Assembly (NCBI RefSeq): GCF_041381155.1
Contig: NC_091134.1
Coordinates: forward strand, 55,377,944 to 55,441,943
DNA: 64,000 nucleotides
Direction: 5' to 3'
DNA from: Argopecten irradians
Lineage: Eukaryota; Mollusca; Bivalvia; Pectinida; Pectinidae
This document shows positions 21,693 through 33,200 of the stretch, in pieces (position 1 is the first letter of the stretch; each line of letters begins with the position of its first letter). The position numbers and the translations under genes were made by a program. The notes beneath the pieces were generated by a model. It made no database searches. It was not told the DNA's origin and saw only the letters and a program-made list of their open reading frames with translations.

Positions 21693-23607
21693 AAAAGAGG
21701 AAAGCCAGTTTCAAGGCGCATTTACAAGTAACTAATATCACTTCTGGTTCTGGGCGGCTTAATTAATTTTTCTTCAAAAATGTAAAATTCTTCTTAGTAA
21801 AAATAGAATGCCATGGGATTTTCTACAGTAGATATTGAATCATAATCATAATTATTTGGGAGTACCAAAGATTCATCTACGGTATGGCCTTGGAATTACA
21901 CAAAATAAGAGCGTATAAGGTTTTTCACTAAACTTTGAAGTTATCATCCATCATTTGATTTATAATATACTGTGCATGCATTTCAATACAATAATATCTT
22001 AAGGTCATTTTAATCATTTCAGATTAAACTTAAATAGTCATACTGCTTTAATAATTATGCCAGGAAAATCTTGAAATTTACACAGTAGCCATTAGGCCTA
22101 TAATGTTTAGTTTACAAAATGGCACACTTTTTGGTAATGATACCGTTATTACAATTTACTTGACTTGGTAAAATTTCTGTTAATTTTTGCTATAAATATT
22201 TCGTGATCATAATGAAATATTTTGATGGTGATAGACCTACAATGTAGATTATAATCTACAAATTTCCGCATTATACATCAGTTTTCAGACGGAACTTTAT
22301 TTGCTATGTATAAAATTGATACAACACCGATCAGAAGTAAATATATATCATTCACCTTTACTGGAAATTCGTGAGCTTTAGCAAAACAATTCAGTCAACT
22401 AGATGTATCTATCCATTTTAAAAAAGACATCCGAAAAGTACCATCACCTGCTATGAAAATCAGGAAATCAAATTATGTTTCCCGATATTGACCAATCAAA
22501 ATCACGCTTTAGCTTTACTTCATATCCGATCGAGTAACACAGCGATTCCCGCGTCCCTTATAATGAAGATAGCATGCAAAAAGGTGAAAATTCAGCTATG
22601 TTGAACGTTTGATATTTGTTGAAATACATTGTAAGTGAACGTCGAAAGGTTGGCAGAATAAAATACCAAGGTAAGGACGAGGGCGTCTGCTTCGTATTGT
22701 GAATCTCCTTACATGGAAAGCACAATCGGTCGTCCATATTGAATTTTCTTCCTCCCCACAGAAGATTTCCGCATATATCGGAAAGTTTACTGTCGCGAGT
22801 TGAAAGCATGATAGCTTAATCAATGCAACGATACTTTCTTGTATCGATAAATAGTTGGAGTATGTGATCCATATAAGTGAAAGGAAGTTAAGCATCTATA
22901 TTTGGATCTAGATTGAATAAAGAGTCCACGTATTGACACTGGCCACTGCAATGATATGACCTGTCAGTTGAATTTTTTTACATTTCGATCAAACATAAAC
23001 ATACCAGCTTGATTAGCATTTGAAAGTTTTGAAATATGACACCCCGCTGTTTATTCTTTTCTCTTCGATTTAATATATAATAAAGGAACAAATGTGTATC
23101 CGTACAATTACAGGTACTAGAAATCGAATATATCCATGTACTCATTATCAGGTTGTGCCCAACCTGATTATCAATATTAACCATGTATAACGAGATGTTA
23201 TAATTTATCACATACTTTTATATAGAACACCGGCACCTAGTTTGATCAGAAACTGCTTACTGTTGTGATATATAACTATGCAGCTAGTTAGTCTAAAATA
23301 GATTTGTATTCATATAGCTGAATCTCTCCAAATTCTGATAGAGTATGAATAATACATAATTAATAGAGTAAATAATACATAATTGATAAGAGTAAATAAT
23401 ACATAATTAATTTAAAGCACATCCATGTTCATGTATTAGTATACAGAGGTTAAAAAATTAACTTGAGCACCTGCCAGTTGTCATGATCACCTCAGAATTT
23501 AATCAAAACAAATCAAGCTAAGATGTACATGCATATTATTGTTATAACAGGTTTTGAGATACCAAAATTGTGGGTTAATTAATATAAGTGCAATTTTCTA
23601 TCAATAT
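21693..23607. other. No gene recognised; possible 5' leader region of the zinc-finger gene
   Basis: AT-rich. Around 22520-22760 the sequence is less AT-biased. A donor-like AG|GTAAGG lies on the plus strand near 22672 and an ATG with a short frame lies near 22740 on the minus strand. Either could mark a 5' exon or promoter, since the zinc-finger gene's first coding exon is preceded by a good acceptor, but this is speculative. Confidence 0.25.
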
Positions 23608-23755
23608 GTAGCGGGATTGGACTGAGTCAATCATCGGCGACCAGGTAGCTCAGTCGGTAGAGCACTCAACTAGTGTTTGGAGGGTCCCGGTTTCAAATCC
23701 TGGTCTGGCAGCCACATTTTCTCCTCTCCTTGCTAGCTGTTACAGAATTAGTGCT
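23608..23755 (+). mobile_element. tRNA-derived SINE, copy 1 (decayed)
   Basis: It starts GTAGCGGGATTGGACTGAG, has a tRNA-like head at 23639-23710 with a good A box (TAGCTCAGTCGGTAGAGC) but an altered B box (GGTTTCAAATCC), and ends in the tail ACATTTTCTCCTCTCC. Two acceptor-stem pairs are lost, so it is not a working tRNA gene. Confidence 0.7.
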
Positions 23756-23840
23756 CAACTAAATAACCCACATGGTGGTGGTGTTTGGAAGGGTCTTGTA
23801 TGTCTTCAAGGGCAAAGATTTTGAGAAAGGAGGGAGGAGT

Positions 23841-23968
23841 GTAGCGGGATTGGACTGGGTCGATCATCGGTGACCAGGTAGCTCAGTTGGTAGAGCACTC
23901 GACTAGTGTTCGGAGGGTCCTGGGTTCGAATCCTGGTCTGGTCGCTACATTTTCTCCTCTCCTGTTAC
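23841..23968 (+). mobile_element. tRNA-derived SINE, copy 2 (foldable tRNA head)
   Basis: It shares the leader GTAGCGGGATTGGAC and tail CTACATTTTCTCCTCTCC with the copy at 23608. The head (23872-23943) has perfect A and B boxes (TAGCTCAGTTGGTAGAGC and GGTTCGAATCC). It folds as a cloverleaf: acceptor GACCAGG with TCTGGTC (one G-T), D arm GCTC/GAGC, seven-base anticodon loop CTAGTGT (anticodon AGT, as in a Thr tRNA), five-base variable loop and a T arm with T-loop TTCGAAT. The C27-A43 mismatch, the T-arm wobbles and the repeated leader and tail argue for a SINE head and against a host tRNA gene. Confidence 0.7.
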
Positions 23969-24299
23969 AAATGTAAACCCACATAACCTTGTAGTGATTG
24001 GGACATCACAAAAATCATGACAACACAATAAAAAAAGTTGGAAAGTGCATGTGGGAATAATTCATGTTAAATCTTGCTTCATGCATGTTATTTTCAATTT
24101 GGTATCGCAAAATTGACGTATGTATATATTAGCGCTCCTATAAACAAATGTTGAATTGTAACTGGAAAGGAGAAAACATAGTATAGGGGCTTGACCGATG
24201 TATGCCCTGAAGCCCAAATTAGAAAAAAACTGGGTATATTTATGATACATGCTTTTAAATTTTGTTTTTTCTTTCCTATAGTGTGGTTTGTAATACACA

Positions 24300-27200
24300 A
24301 TGCCTGCTACAAGGAATCAGTCTCCCCAAGTTAAGGGAAGATTGACTAGAAATGCATCTCCACGACAGTCTGACCGTAATTGTCAAGACATCAAAGCAAG
24401 ACAGACTTCACCAAGGGGAGCTGGAAAGGCAGAGTCCATCACAATGCCAGATGTGTCAGGAAAGGGAAAGAATATTGAGGTGCATTCAAGATCATCACCA
24501 AGAAGAATGGGCAAACAAGAGATTAATGATGAATTGCCAAACAAAAAATCACTGAAGCCCCAGGATACTAGTATCAAATTTACAAGAACAAGAAGTTCAC
24601 AAGGCAACAATGACACAGTAAAACCAAAGGATATAGAAAAGAATGAAAATAAAGACAGGAGTGGGAGGGGGTTAACCAGGCAAGAGGATGCAAACAAGCC
24701 AGTAGCAGATACTAAATCAAAGGCAGCATCCCACCCAAAAAAGCCTTCAATCAGAGAAATTAAAGAGGTTAACTCAACTGAAAATAACCCGAGCACTGTT
24801 TCCTGTGAGGAACCTCAACCTCAGTCTAAGAGAAGGGTAGGCAGACCTACAAAAGCTCAGAAAAACCAACAAATTGAAGAGGATGATTTGTCTGCCAAAG
24901 TGACCACCAAGTCTGAGGGTACTGTACAGATAAGTAAACAAGCTGGGAAAGTGAAAGCATACGAATTGTTACCAGCCGATGACAATTCTGTATTAAAAGA
25001 AAGTACAGCAGAAGATTCTGCTAACAGGAGAGGCCATAAAAGACGAAATGATGATCATAATAACAGTACAGACAAACAAGAAACAAAAAGGAAAAAGATA
25101 AATGAAGAATTTGATGTGGAAATTGACGGGGAAAAAGAACTAGGAAAAACAACACTTACAGCACCTAGTGATGATACTTTTTCACCTAGGAGAAGTGGCA
25201 GAGGTGTAGTTCCTAACCGGCGCTTCAAAGATATGGAAATGGATTTTAGTCCAGCAAACAAACGGCGTCAAAGTGCTGCTGGTAAGAACTTAACTTAATT
25301 TGCCAAACTTACCCTGTGTCTGCTACAGCAATATGCTAATATCTTACAATTTTTTTCTATCGCAGAGCAATATTACATGAAATGTTAGTGACCTGCTCAC
25401 TGCATATGGCAATGCATGTATAATATTTCCACTATGGAATTCATAAGTCATGAGAATCAATGTATATATATATAATAACTTAAGACATTGGTTGCCATAT
25501 CTTGTAGTAAAAGGTATGATAATCTGATAGATTAAATTTTACATCTTTAACATGTATGTCAGTGAAATTCACTTAGAATAATTGACATTTTGTATGATTT
25601 TTATAGATGATGGTGAAAAACCAAAGACTAGTTCTACTGTAAAGAGAAAAACCAAGTCAAAAGCCAAGGAAAAAGAGTAAGTCTATAGCTATTAATCAAG
25701 AAGGTAAGAAAAAGTATGCATGATTTAGTGGTCAGTACAGTCAGAAACATATATACATAGAGATTGGAAACTCCTTCTTTGTCTTTGTTGACAGGCAGAG
25801 GGACCTCCGGTTTATAGGCATTTTTGCCTTTGCTAACTATAGCTACTTTTAAGTGTATTCTTTTAATGTAAACATGATATTTTTGCATCAACACAAAGCT
25901 TAAAGTTATATGTGCCGTAACTGGGCGATAATTTTGACATGCTATTTTTTCATCATTAATTTATTAAAAACCATAAGTTTTGATGAATAAAGTTGTAAAA
26001 ATCATTCAAACGGCTTCAGATGACTTATAAACGTTAGTTATAACACAGAAATTTTGTACTGAAAAATTGTTGTTTTTATGCTTAAATATGTTTTAATGAA
26101 AGCATACCTGCAGAAGTCACTATGTAATTACTAAAAACATTGTAAAAATGTGTAATGAAATTGTAGACCACAATTTGGCTTCTAGACCACAATTTGGCTT
26201 CATGGTCTCACCGTATGTACTCATTTCACTTCACTATTGATGTAAATAAATGATTTTTGACAGTACTGCCAAAAATCATTTTCAGCTCTTATTTGTACAA
26301 TGTCATGTAAAATTAAAACCTATGCATTGAAAGCACTGTAATTTTTAAAAAGTATGTAATTTTTGGTGATGAATAACATATTAAAAGGTCATCTTGATTG
26401 GTGAGTATGAAAAATACCGCACATATAACTTTAAACATGATATCATATTGGCTTGATGTGATCAGTTTTCCCGATTGATGTTATTTAATATGATTTTTGA
26501 AAGCACGAAAATAAGCAATTTTACCTGGTTTTTCGAAAATCAGGCATTCAAAACTGGAAGTGCATTTTGTTTTATTAATATGTTAAAACATTATTTTTTC
26601 TATCCAAAATCATACTCAAACCATCTGAAAATTACTGAACTTTTACAACGTATCAAAGTTTTTCTTTGATTTTCAACTATTTAAGAGTTTTGTGTAAAAA
26701 CCCCTAAGCACATACAGTGGTACATCTGCCGATCATAAAATTGGAGGAGTTACCACTCTCTATGTATATATGTTTCTGGTCCAGTGTACTACTCTCTTAT
26801 TAAAGAGTTTAAGGGGCCCCCGCAGGGGTAGCTACAGAACTCGCTGGCGGAAATTTACTACAGGTATCCAAACATATTTCATGTGTCCTGTCGTAACACA
26901 CGTTTACATGCAGTGTCCATTAGTGTGAGTGTTCAGTTTCTTGTAATATACCTTGTGATATCCAGTTATTCCGTCCCTGAACTTTGTCATAGCAAAACTG
27001 AAGGCTCTGTGTGAAGCAACAAATGAGACTGGTATAGTTTGGTCCTTTGATGCACATAAAAAAAAAATGAAAAAAGGAAGTATTGCATTATTAGTATAAT
27101 GATTCCTCATACCATTCAGATCTGTTGTGTAACTTTTTAGGTCACCGGACTTATTGCGATAGTCTTTTGTCCCTCGTCGTGCCTCTTCCGTCGTGCGTTG

Positions 27201-30200
27201 ACATTTCCTTGTGAACGCGATAACTTGAGTAAATATAAACCGAGCTTATAATTAATGAAACTTTGTATGAAGACTAACATTAGAAAGATCTAAAACGAAT
27301 TTGAAAATCAGCATGATTCAACAGTAATTTACGGAGTTATTGCCCTTTGCACTAATAATTACTATTGGACCTTGTGAATGCGATAACTTGAGTAAATATA
27401 AATCAAGCTTAATGAAACTTTTTATGTAGCCTAACATTGGAAAGATCTCGGAATAATTTAAAAATCAGCTTGATTCCACAGAAATTTACAGAGTTATTGC
27501 CCTTTGCACTAATAGTTATTATTGGACCTTGTGAACTTAAGTAAATATAAACCGACTGATTACTATATAATTAGTGGCCATCTTATTTTAACCATGACTA
27601 AAAATGAAAGTTTACTGATGCATATTCCAGGGTTTGCACTGGGTGTTACATATATGTGGTCCTTCTCGGAATAAATGGAGTCCACTTTTATATAAATGTA
27701 TGTAATTTGAATGAACTTTCAGAAAAATGTGGGGTCCTTTTCATTTTCTTTAAATAAGATATGGGGATGGCGTAAACACAAACCATGTTATTCCATATTG
27801 ATGGGAACATGCTTATAGTCTAACCCTGGCAAGTCAATCATTTAGTGGGACATTTCTTGTCAGTTTACGTTTTTGTTTTACATAATGCCAGGTCACTGTG
27901 GCAGACTATAAGACACTTATAAGAATATTTGTGTACTGACTAAACTGGTTTTGTTTCCAGGACCATTGTAGAGCCTGCTATAGTAATGGTACATAAAGGG
28001 GACAATGAAAGTTACAGTGGAAACCTGAAGCAGAAAGACACCAGCACAATCCACATAGATGATAATACAGGTGTTTTAATGGACCAGACTGACCACCAAG
28101 ATGCAAACTTAAGTGTCCTAGTGGGCAGGACTGACCACCAGGATATGAACCCAGGTGTTGTAGTGGACAGGACTGACCACCAAAATATGAACCCAGGTGT
28201 TGTGGTGGACGGGACTGACCAGCAGGATATGAACCCAGATGTTTTGGTGGACAAGACTGACCATCAGGATATGAACACGGATGTCATAGTTGACAGGGCT
28301 GTTGAAACAGAAGAAAACCAAGGAGTGACAGAGGACCACCAGGATGTGGTGATGGAATCAATGGAAAATAACTGGGTTGAGGAGGAGGTTGTCACTGCTG
28401 ACAGAGAACTTGTCATAGGTAACTATTAGTGGTGACAGTGAACTAGTTGTAGGTAACTATTAGTGATGACAGTGAACTTGTTGTAGGTAACTATTAGTGG
28501 TGTCATTGATATGGTTGTAGGTAACTATAAGTGGTAACAGTGAACTGGTTGTAGATAACTAGTAGTGGTGACATTGATGTGGTTGTAGGTAACTATTAGT
28601 GGTGACAGTGAACTGGTTGTAGGTAACTTAGTGGGGACATTGATCTGGTTGTAGGTAACTATTAGTGGTGACATTGATCTGGTTGTAGGTAACTATTAGT
28701 GGTGACATTGATATGGTTGTAGGTAACTTAGTGGTGACAATGATGTGGTTGTAGGTATCTATTTGTGGTGACATTGATCTGGTTGTAGGTAACTATTAGT
28801 GGTAACATTGATATGGTTGTAGGTAACTTAGTGGTGACAATGATGTGGTTGTAGGTAACTATTAGTGGTGACAGTGAACTGGTTGTAGGTAACTTAGTGG
28901 GGACATTGATCTGGTTGTAGGTAACTATTAGTGGTGACATTGATCTGGTTGTAGGTAACTATTAGTGGTGACATTGATATGGTTGTAGGTAACTTAGTGG
29001 TGACAATGATGTGGTTGTAGGTATCTATTTGTGGTGACATTGATCTGGTTGTAGGTAACTATTAGTAGTGACATTGATCTGGTTGTAGGTTACAGTTAGT
29101 GATGAATGTGAACTGTTTGTAGGTAATTGTTAGTGGTGACTGTCCACTGATTGTAGGTAACTATTAGTGGTGACAGTGAACTGGTTGTAGGTAACTTAGT
29201 GGTGACAATGATGTGGTTGTAGGTAACTATTAGTGGTGACGTTGATCTGGTTGTAGGTAACTGTTAGTGATGAATGTCCACTGGTTGTAGGTAACTGTTA
29301 GAGGTGACTATGAACTGGTTGTAGGTAACTGTTAGTGGTGACTGTGAACTGGTTGTAGGTAACTGTTAGTGTTGACTGTGAACTTGTTGTAGGTAATTAT
29401 TAGTGATGACTGAACTGGTTATAGGTAACTATTAGTGGTGGCAGTGATATTGTTGTAGGTAACTAGTAGTGGTGGCATTTATATGGCTGTAGGTAACTAT
29501 TAGTGGTGTCATTGATATGGCTGTAGGTAACTGTCATAGTGACAGTGATATTGTTGTAGGTAACTGTTAGTTGTGATATTGATATGGTTGTAGGTAACTA
29601 TCAGTGGTGACAGTGATATGGCTGTAGGTAACTAGTAATGGTGACAATGATGTGGTTGTAGGTAACTATTTGTGGTGACATTGATCTGGTTGTAGGTAAC
29701 TGTTAGTGATGAATGTGAACTGTTTGTAAGTAACTGTTAGTGGTGACAGTGATATGGCTGTAGGTAACTAGTAATGGTGACAATGATGTGGTTGTAGGTA
29801 ACTATTTGTGGTGACATTGATCTGGTTGTAGGTAACTGTTAGTGATGACATTGATGTGGTTGTAGGTAACTATTAGTGGTGACAGTGAACTGGTTGTAGG
29901 TAACTTAGTGGGGACATTGATCTGGTTGTAGGTAACTATTAGTGGTGACATTGATCTGGTTGTAGGTAACTATTAGTGATGAATGTGAACTGTTTGTAAG
30001 TAACTGTTAGTGATGAATGTGAACTGTTTGTAGGTAACTGTTAGTGGTGACTGTCCACTGATTGTAGGTAACTGTTAGTGGTGACTGTAAACTGGTTGTA
30101 GGTAACTATTAGTGGTGACAGTGAACTGGTTGTAGGTAACTTAGTGGGGACATTGATCTGGTTGTAGGTAACTATTAGTGGTGACATTGATCTGGTTGTA

Positions 30201-33200
30201 GGTAACTATTAGTGGTGACATTGATATGGTTGTAGGTAACTTAGTGGTGACAATGATGTGGTTGTAGGTATCTATTTGTGGTGACATTGATCTGGTTGTA
30301 GGTAACTATTAGTGGTAACATTGATATGGTTGTAGGTAACTTAGTGGTGACAATGATGTGGTTGTAGGTAACTATTAGTGGTGACAGTGAACTGGTTGTA
30401 GGTAACTTAGTGGTGACAATGATGTGGTTGTAGGTATCTATTTGTGGTGACATTGATCTGGTTGTAGGTAACTATTAGTAGTGACATTGATCTGGTTGTA
30501 GGTTACAGTTAGTGATGAATGTGAACTGTTTGTAGGTAATTGTTAGTGGTGACTGTCCACTGATTGTAGGTAACTATTAGTGGTGACAGTGAACTGGTTG
30601 TAGGTAACTTAGTGGTGACAATGATGTGGTTGTAGGTAACTATTAGTGGTGACGTTGATCTGGTTGTAGGTAACTGTTAGTGATGAATGTCCACTGGTTG
30701 TAGGTAACTGTTAGAGGTGACTATGAACTGGTTGTAGGTAACTGTTAGTGGTGACTGTGAACTGGTTGTAGGTAACTGTTAGTGTTGACTGTGAACTTGT
30801 TGTAGGTAATTATTAGTGATGACTGAACTGGTTATAGGTAACTATTAGTGGTGGCAGTGATATTGTTGTAGGTAACTAGTAGTGGTGGCATTTATATGGC
30901 TGTAGGTAACTATTAGTGGTGTCATTGATATGGCTGTAGGTAACTGTCATAGTGACAGTGATATTGTTGTAGGTAACTGTTAGTTGTGATATTGATATGG
31001 TTGTAGGTAACTATCAGTGGTGACAGTGATATGGCTGTAGGTAACTAGTAATGGTGACAATGATGTGGTTGTAGGTAACTATTTGTGGTGACATTGATCT
31101 GGTTGTAGGTAACTGTTAGTGATGAATGTGAACTGTTTGTAAGTAACTGTTAGTGGTGACAGTGATATGGCTGTAGGTAACTAGTAATGGTGACAATGAT
31201 GTGGTTGTAGGTAACTATTTGTGGTGACATTGATCTGGTTGTAGGTAACTGTTAGTGATGAATGTGAACTGTTTGTAAGTAACTGTTAGTGGTGACTGTC
31301 CACTGGTTGTAGGTAACTATTAGTGGTGACAGTAAACTGGTTGTAGGTAAATTAGTGGTGACAATGATGTGGTTGTAGGTAACTATTAGTGGTGAATGTG
31401 AACTGTTTGTAAGTAACTGTTAGTGATGAATGTGAACTGTTTGTAGGTAACTGTTTGTGGTGACTGTCCACTGATTGTAGGTAACTGTTAGTGGTGACTG
31501 TAAACTGGTTGTAGGTAACTGTTAGTGGTGACTGTGAACTTGTTGTAGGTAAGTATTAGGGATGACTGAACTGGTTGTAGGTAACTATTAGTAGTGACAT
31601 TGATCTGGTTGTAGGTAACTGTTAGTGATGAATGTGAACTGTTTGTAAGTAACTGTTAGTGATGACTGTCCACTGATTGTAGGTAACTGTTAGAGGTGAC
31701 TGTGAACTGGTTGTAGGTAACTGTTAGTGGTGACTGTAAACTGGTTGTAGGTAACTGTTAGTGGTGACTGTGAACTTGTTGTAGGTAAGTATTAGTGATG
31801 ACTGAACTGGTTGTAGGTAGCTATTAGTGGTGACAGTGATATGGTTGTAGGTAACTGTTATTGGTGACATTGATATCGTTGTAGGTAACTATTCCGAATT
31901 TGCATATTACAGAGTTATCTGCACTTGCGGGTAGGTATTGATTGTGACGCATTGTATTTGCGAGCGTTACGTCATACGTTTCCGAGAAAACGACGTAAAT
32001 TGCGCTCACAAAATAATGACGTAACAATCGATACCTACCCGCAAGGGAGCTAACTCTGTAATATGCAAAGACGGAATAGTAGTGGTGACATTGATATGGT
32101 TGTATGTAACTATTAGTGTTGACATTGATATGGCTGTAGGTAACTGTCGTGGTGACAGTGATATGGTTGTAAGTAACTGTTAGTTGTAATATTGATATGG
32201 TTGGAGGTAACTGTAAGTGGTGACATTGATATGGTTGTAGGTAACTAGTAGTGGTGACATTGAACTGGTCATAGGGTGAGGGCGTGTGCTAAATGAAGAT
32301 CACTTTGACCTATAATTAAACGGCTTTCCAGTAATAAATTAATTTACATCTTGTTAAAGAATTGTACTCTTTCAGAAAATATAAATTTGTTAATATAAAT
32401 GAAAGGGACAGTCTTCTGAATATTGACCAAATTGACTTCTATTCTGTTTTAGAACATGTAGGAGATGAAACAACCACAGCTACTTTTATTGCTGAATCTG
32501 AGAGTGAAGAACCTGACTCGGCTGTGAATACCGAGAACCAAAACCTGCATTCCCTAGAAAATACTGAGCAATTTGACAGTGAGGCTAACATAGAGGATAT
32601 TGCTCGACAAACAATGACTCTACTAATGAGAGAAAACCACTTGGGTAATTCTGGAGCAAATTTTGTAATAACGCCATCCTCTGATGCCCAAATTATATCA
32701 GATGTCGAAGCAATTGAAGAAACAGGACAAGTGAAAGATTTAATTGAAGAATCTGAACAAGGAAAAGATTCTGTTGTTATAGAAGCTACAATAGAGAATA
32801 TCCGAGATATCAGCGAAACTACTGTCAACGAAACTATGACAACAGCTACTGAGGTAACAGACACTCCAGATACTGACAAACAAATGGCTGAGTCAGGAAC
32901 ATTGGAGAGTGATAGCACGGCCATCACAGAGAATAACAATACTACCACTACAGAAAATTGTAGTGCTACTGTAGATGGTAGTAAAGAGACTGAAGTAAAC
33001 CAAACTGCTGAAGCAGTTAATAATTTGGAAGGTTACAAAGTGATGAAATTAGAAGATGTAGTGCATGAACTACGTGGAAATTCCAAAGATTCCCAAATCA
33101 CAGCAACAAGGGTCACCAACGTAGAGAAGGATGTTGATGAGGATATTATACGCAAGATTCTGTTGTCCAACAAGACGTTTACAGATACTGACGAAATAGA

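Noticed and set aside
22558-22895. Minus-strand frames of 83 and 99 codons as a coding gene
   Set aside because: Overlapping frames without family similarity; a possible donor after the ATG is not enough to support an exon.
23872-23943. Genuine host tRNA-Thr(AGT) gene
   Set aside because: Although foldable, it has an anticodon-stem mismatch and weak T stem, is embedded in a repeated leader and tail, and has a decayed neighbour; a SINE head is the better reading.
28728-30453. 70-80-codon minus-strand frames in the intron 3 array
   Set aside because: By-products of the 32-34-bp repeat, antisense to a well-phased gene.
32362-32452. Starting exon 4 at the nearer acceptor TTTCAG (ending 32375)
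   Set aside because: It gives the wrong phase after exon 3 and a stop within ten codons. The acceptor ending at 32452 (TTCTGTTTTAG) joins in phase and leaves a long open frame.
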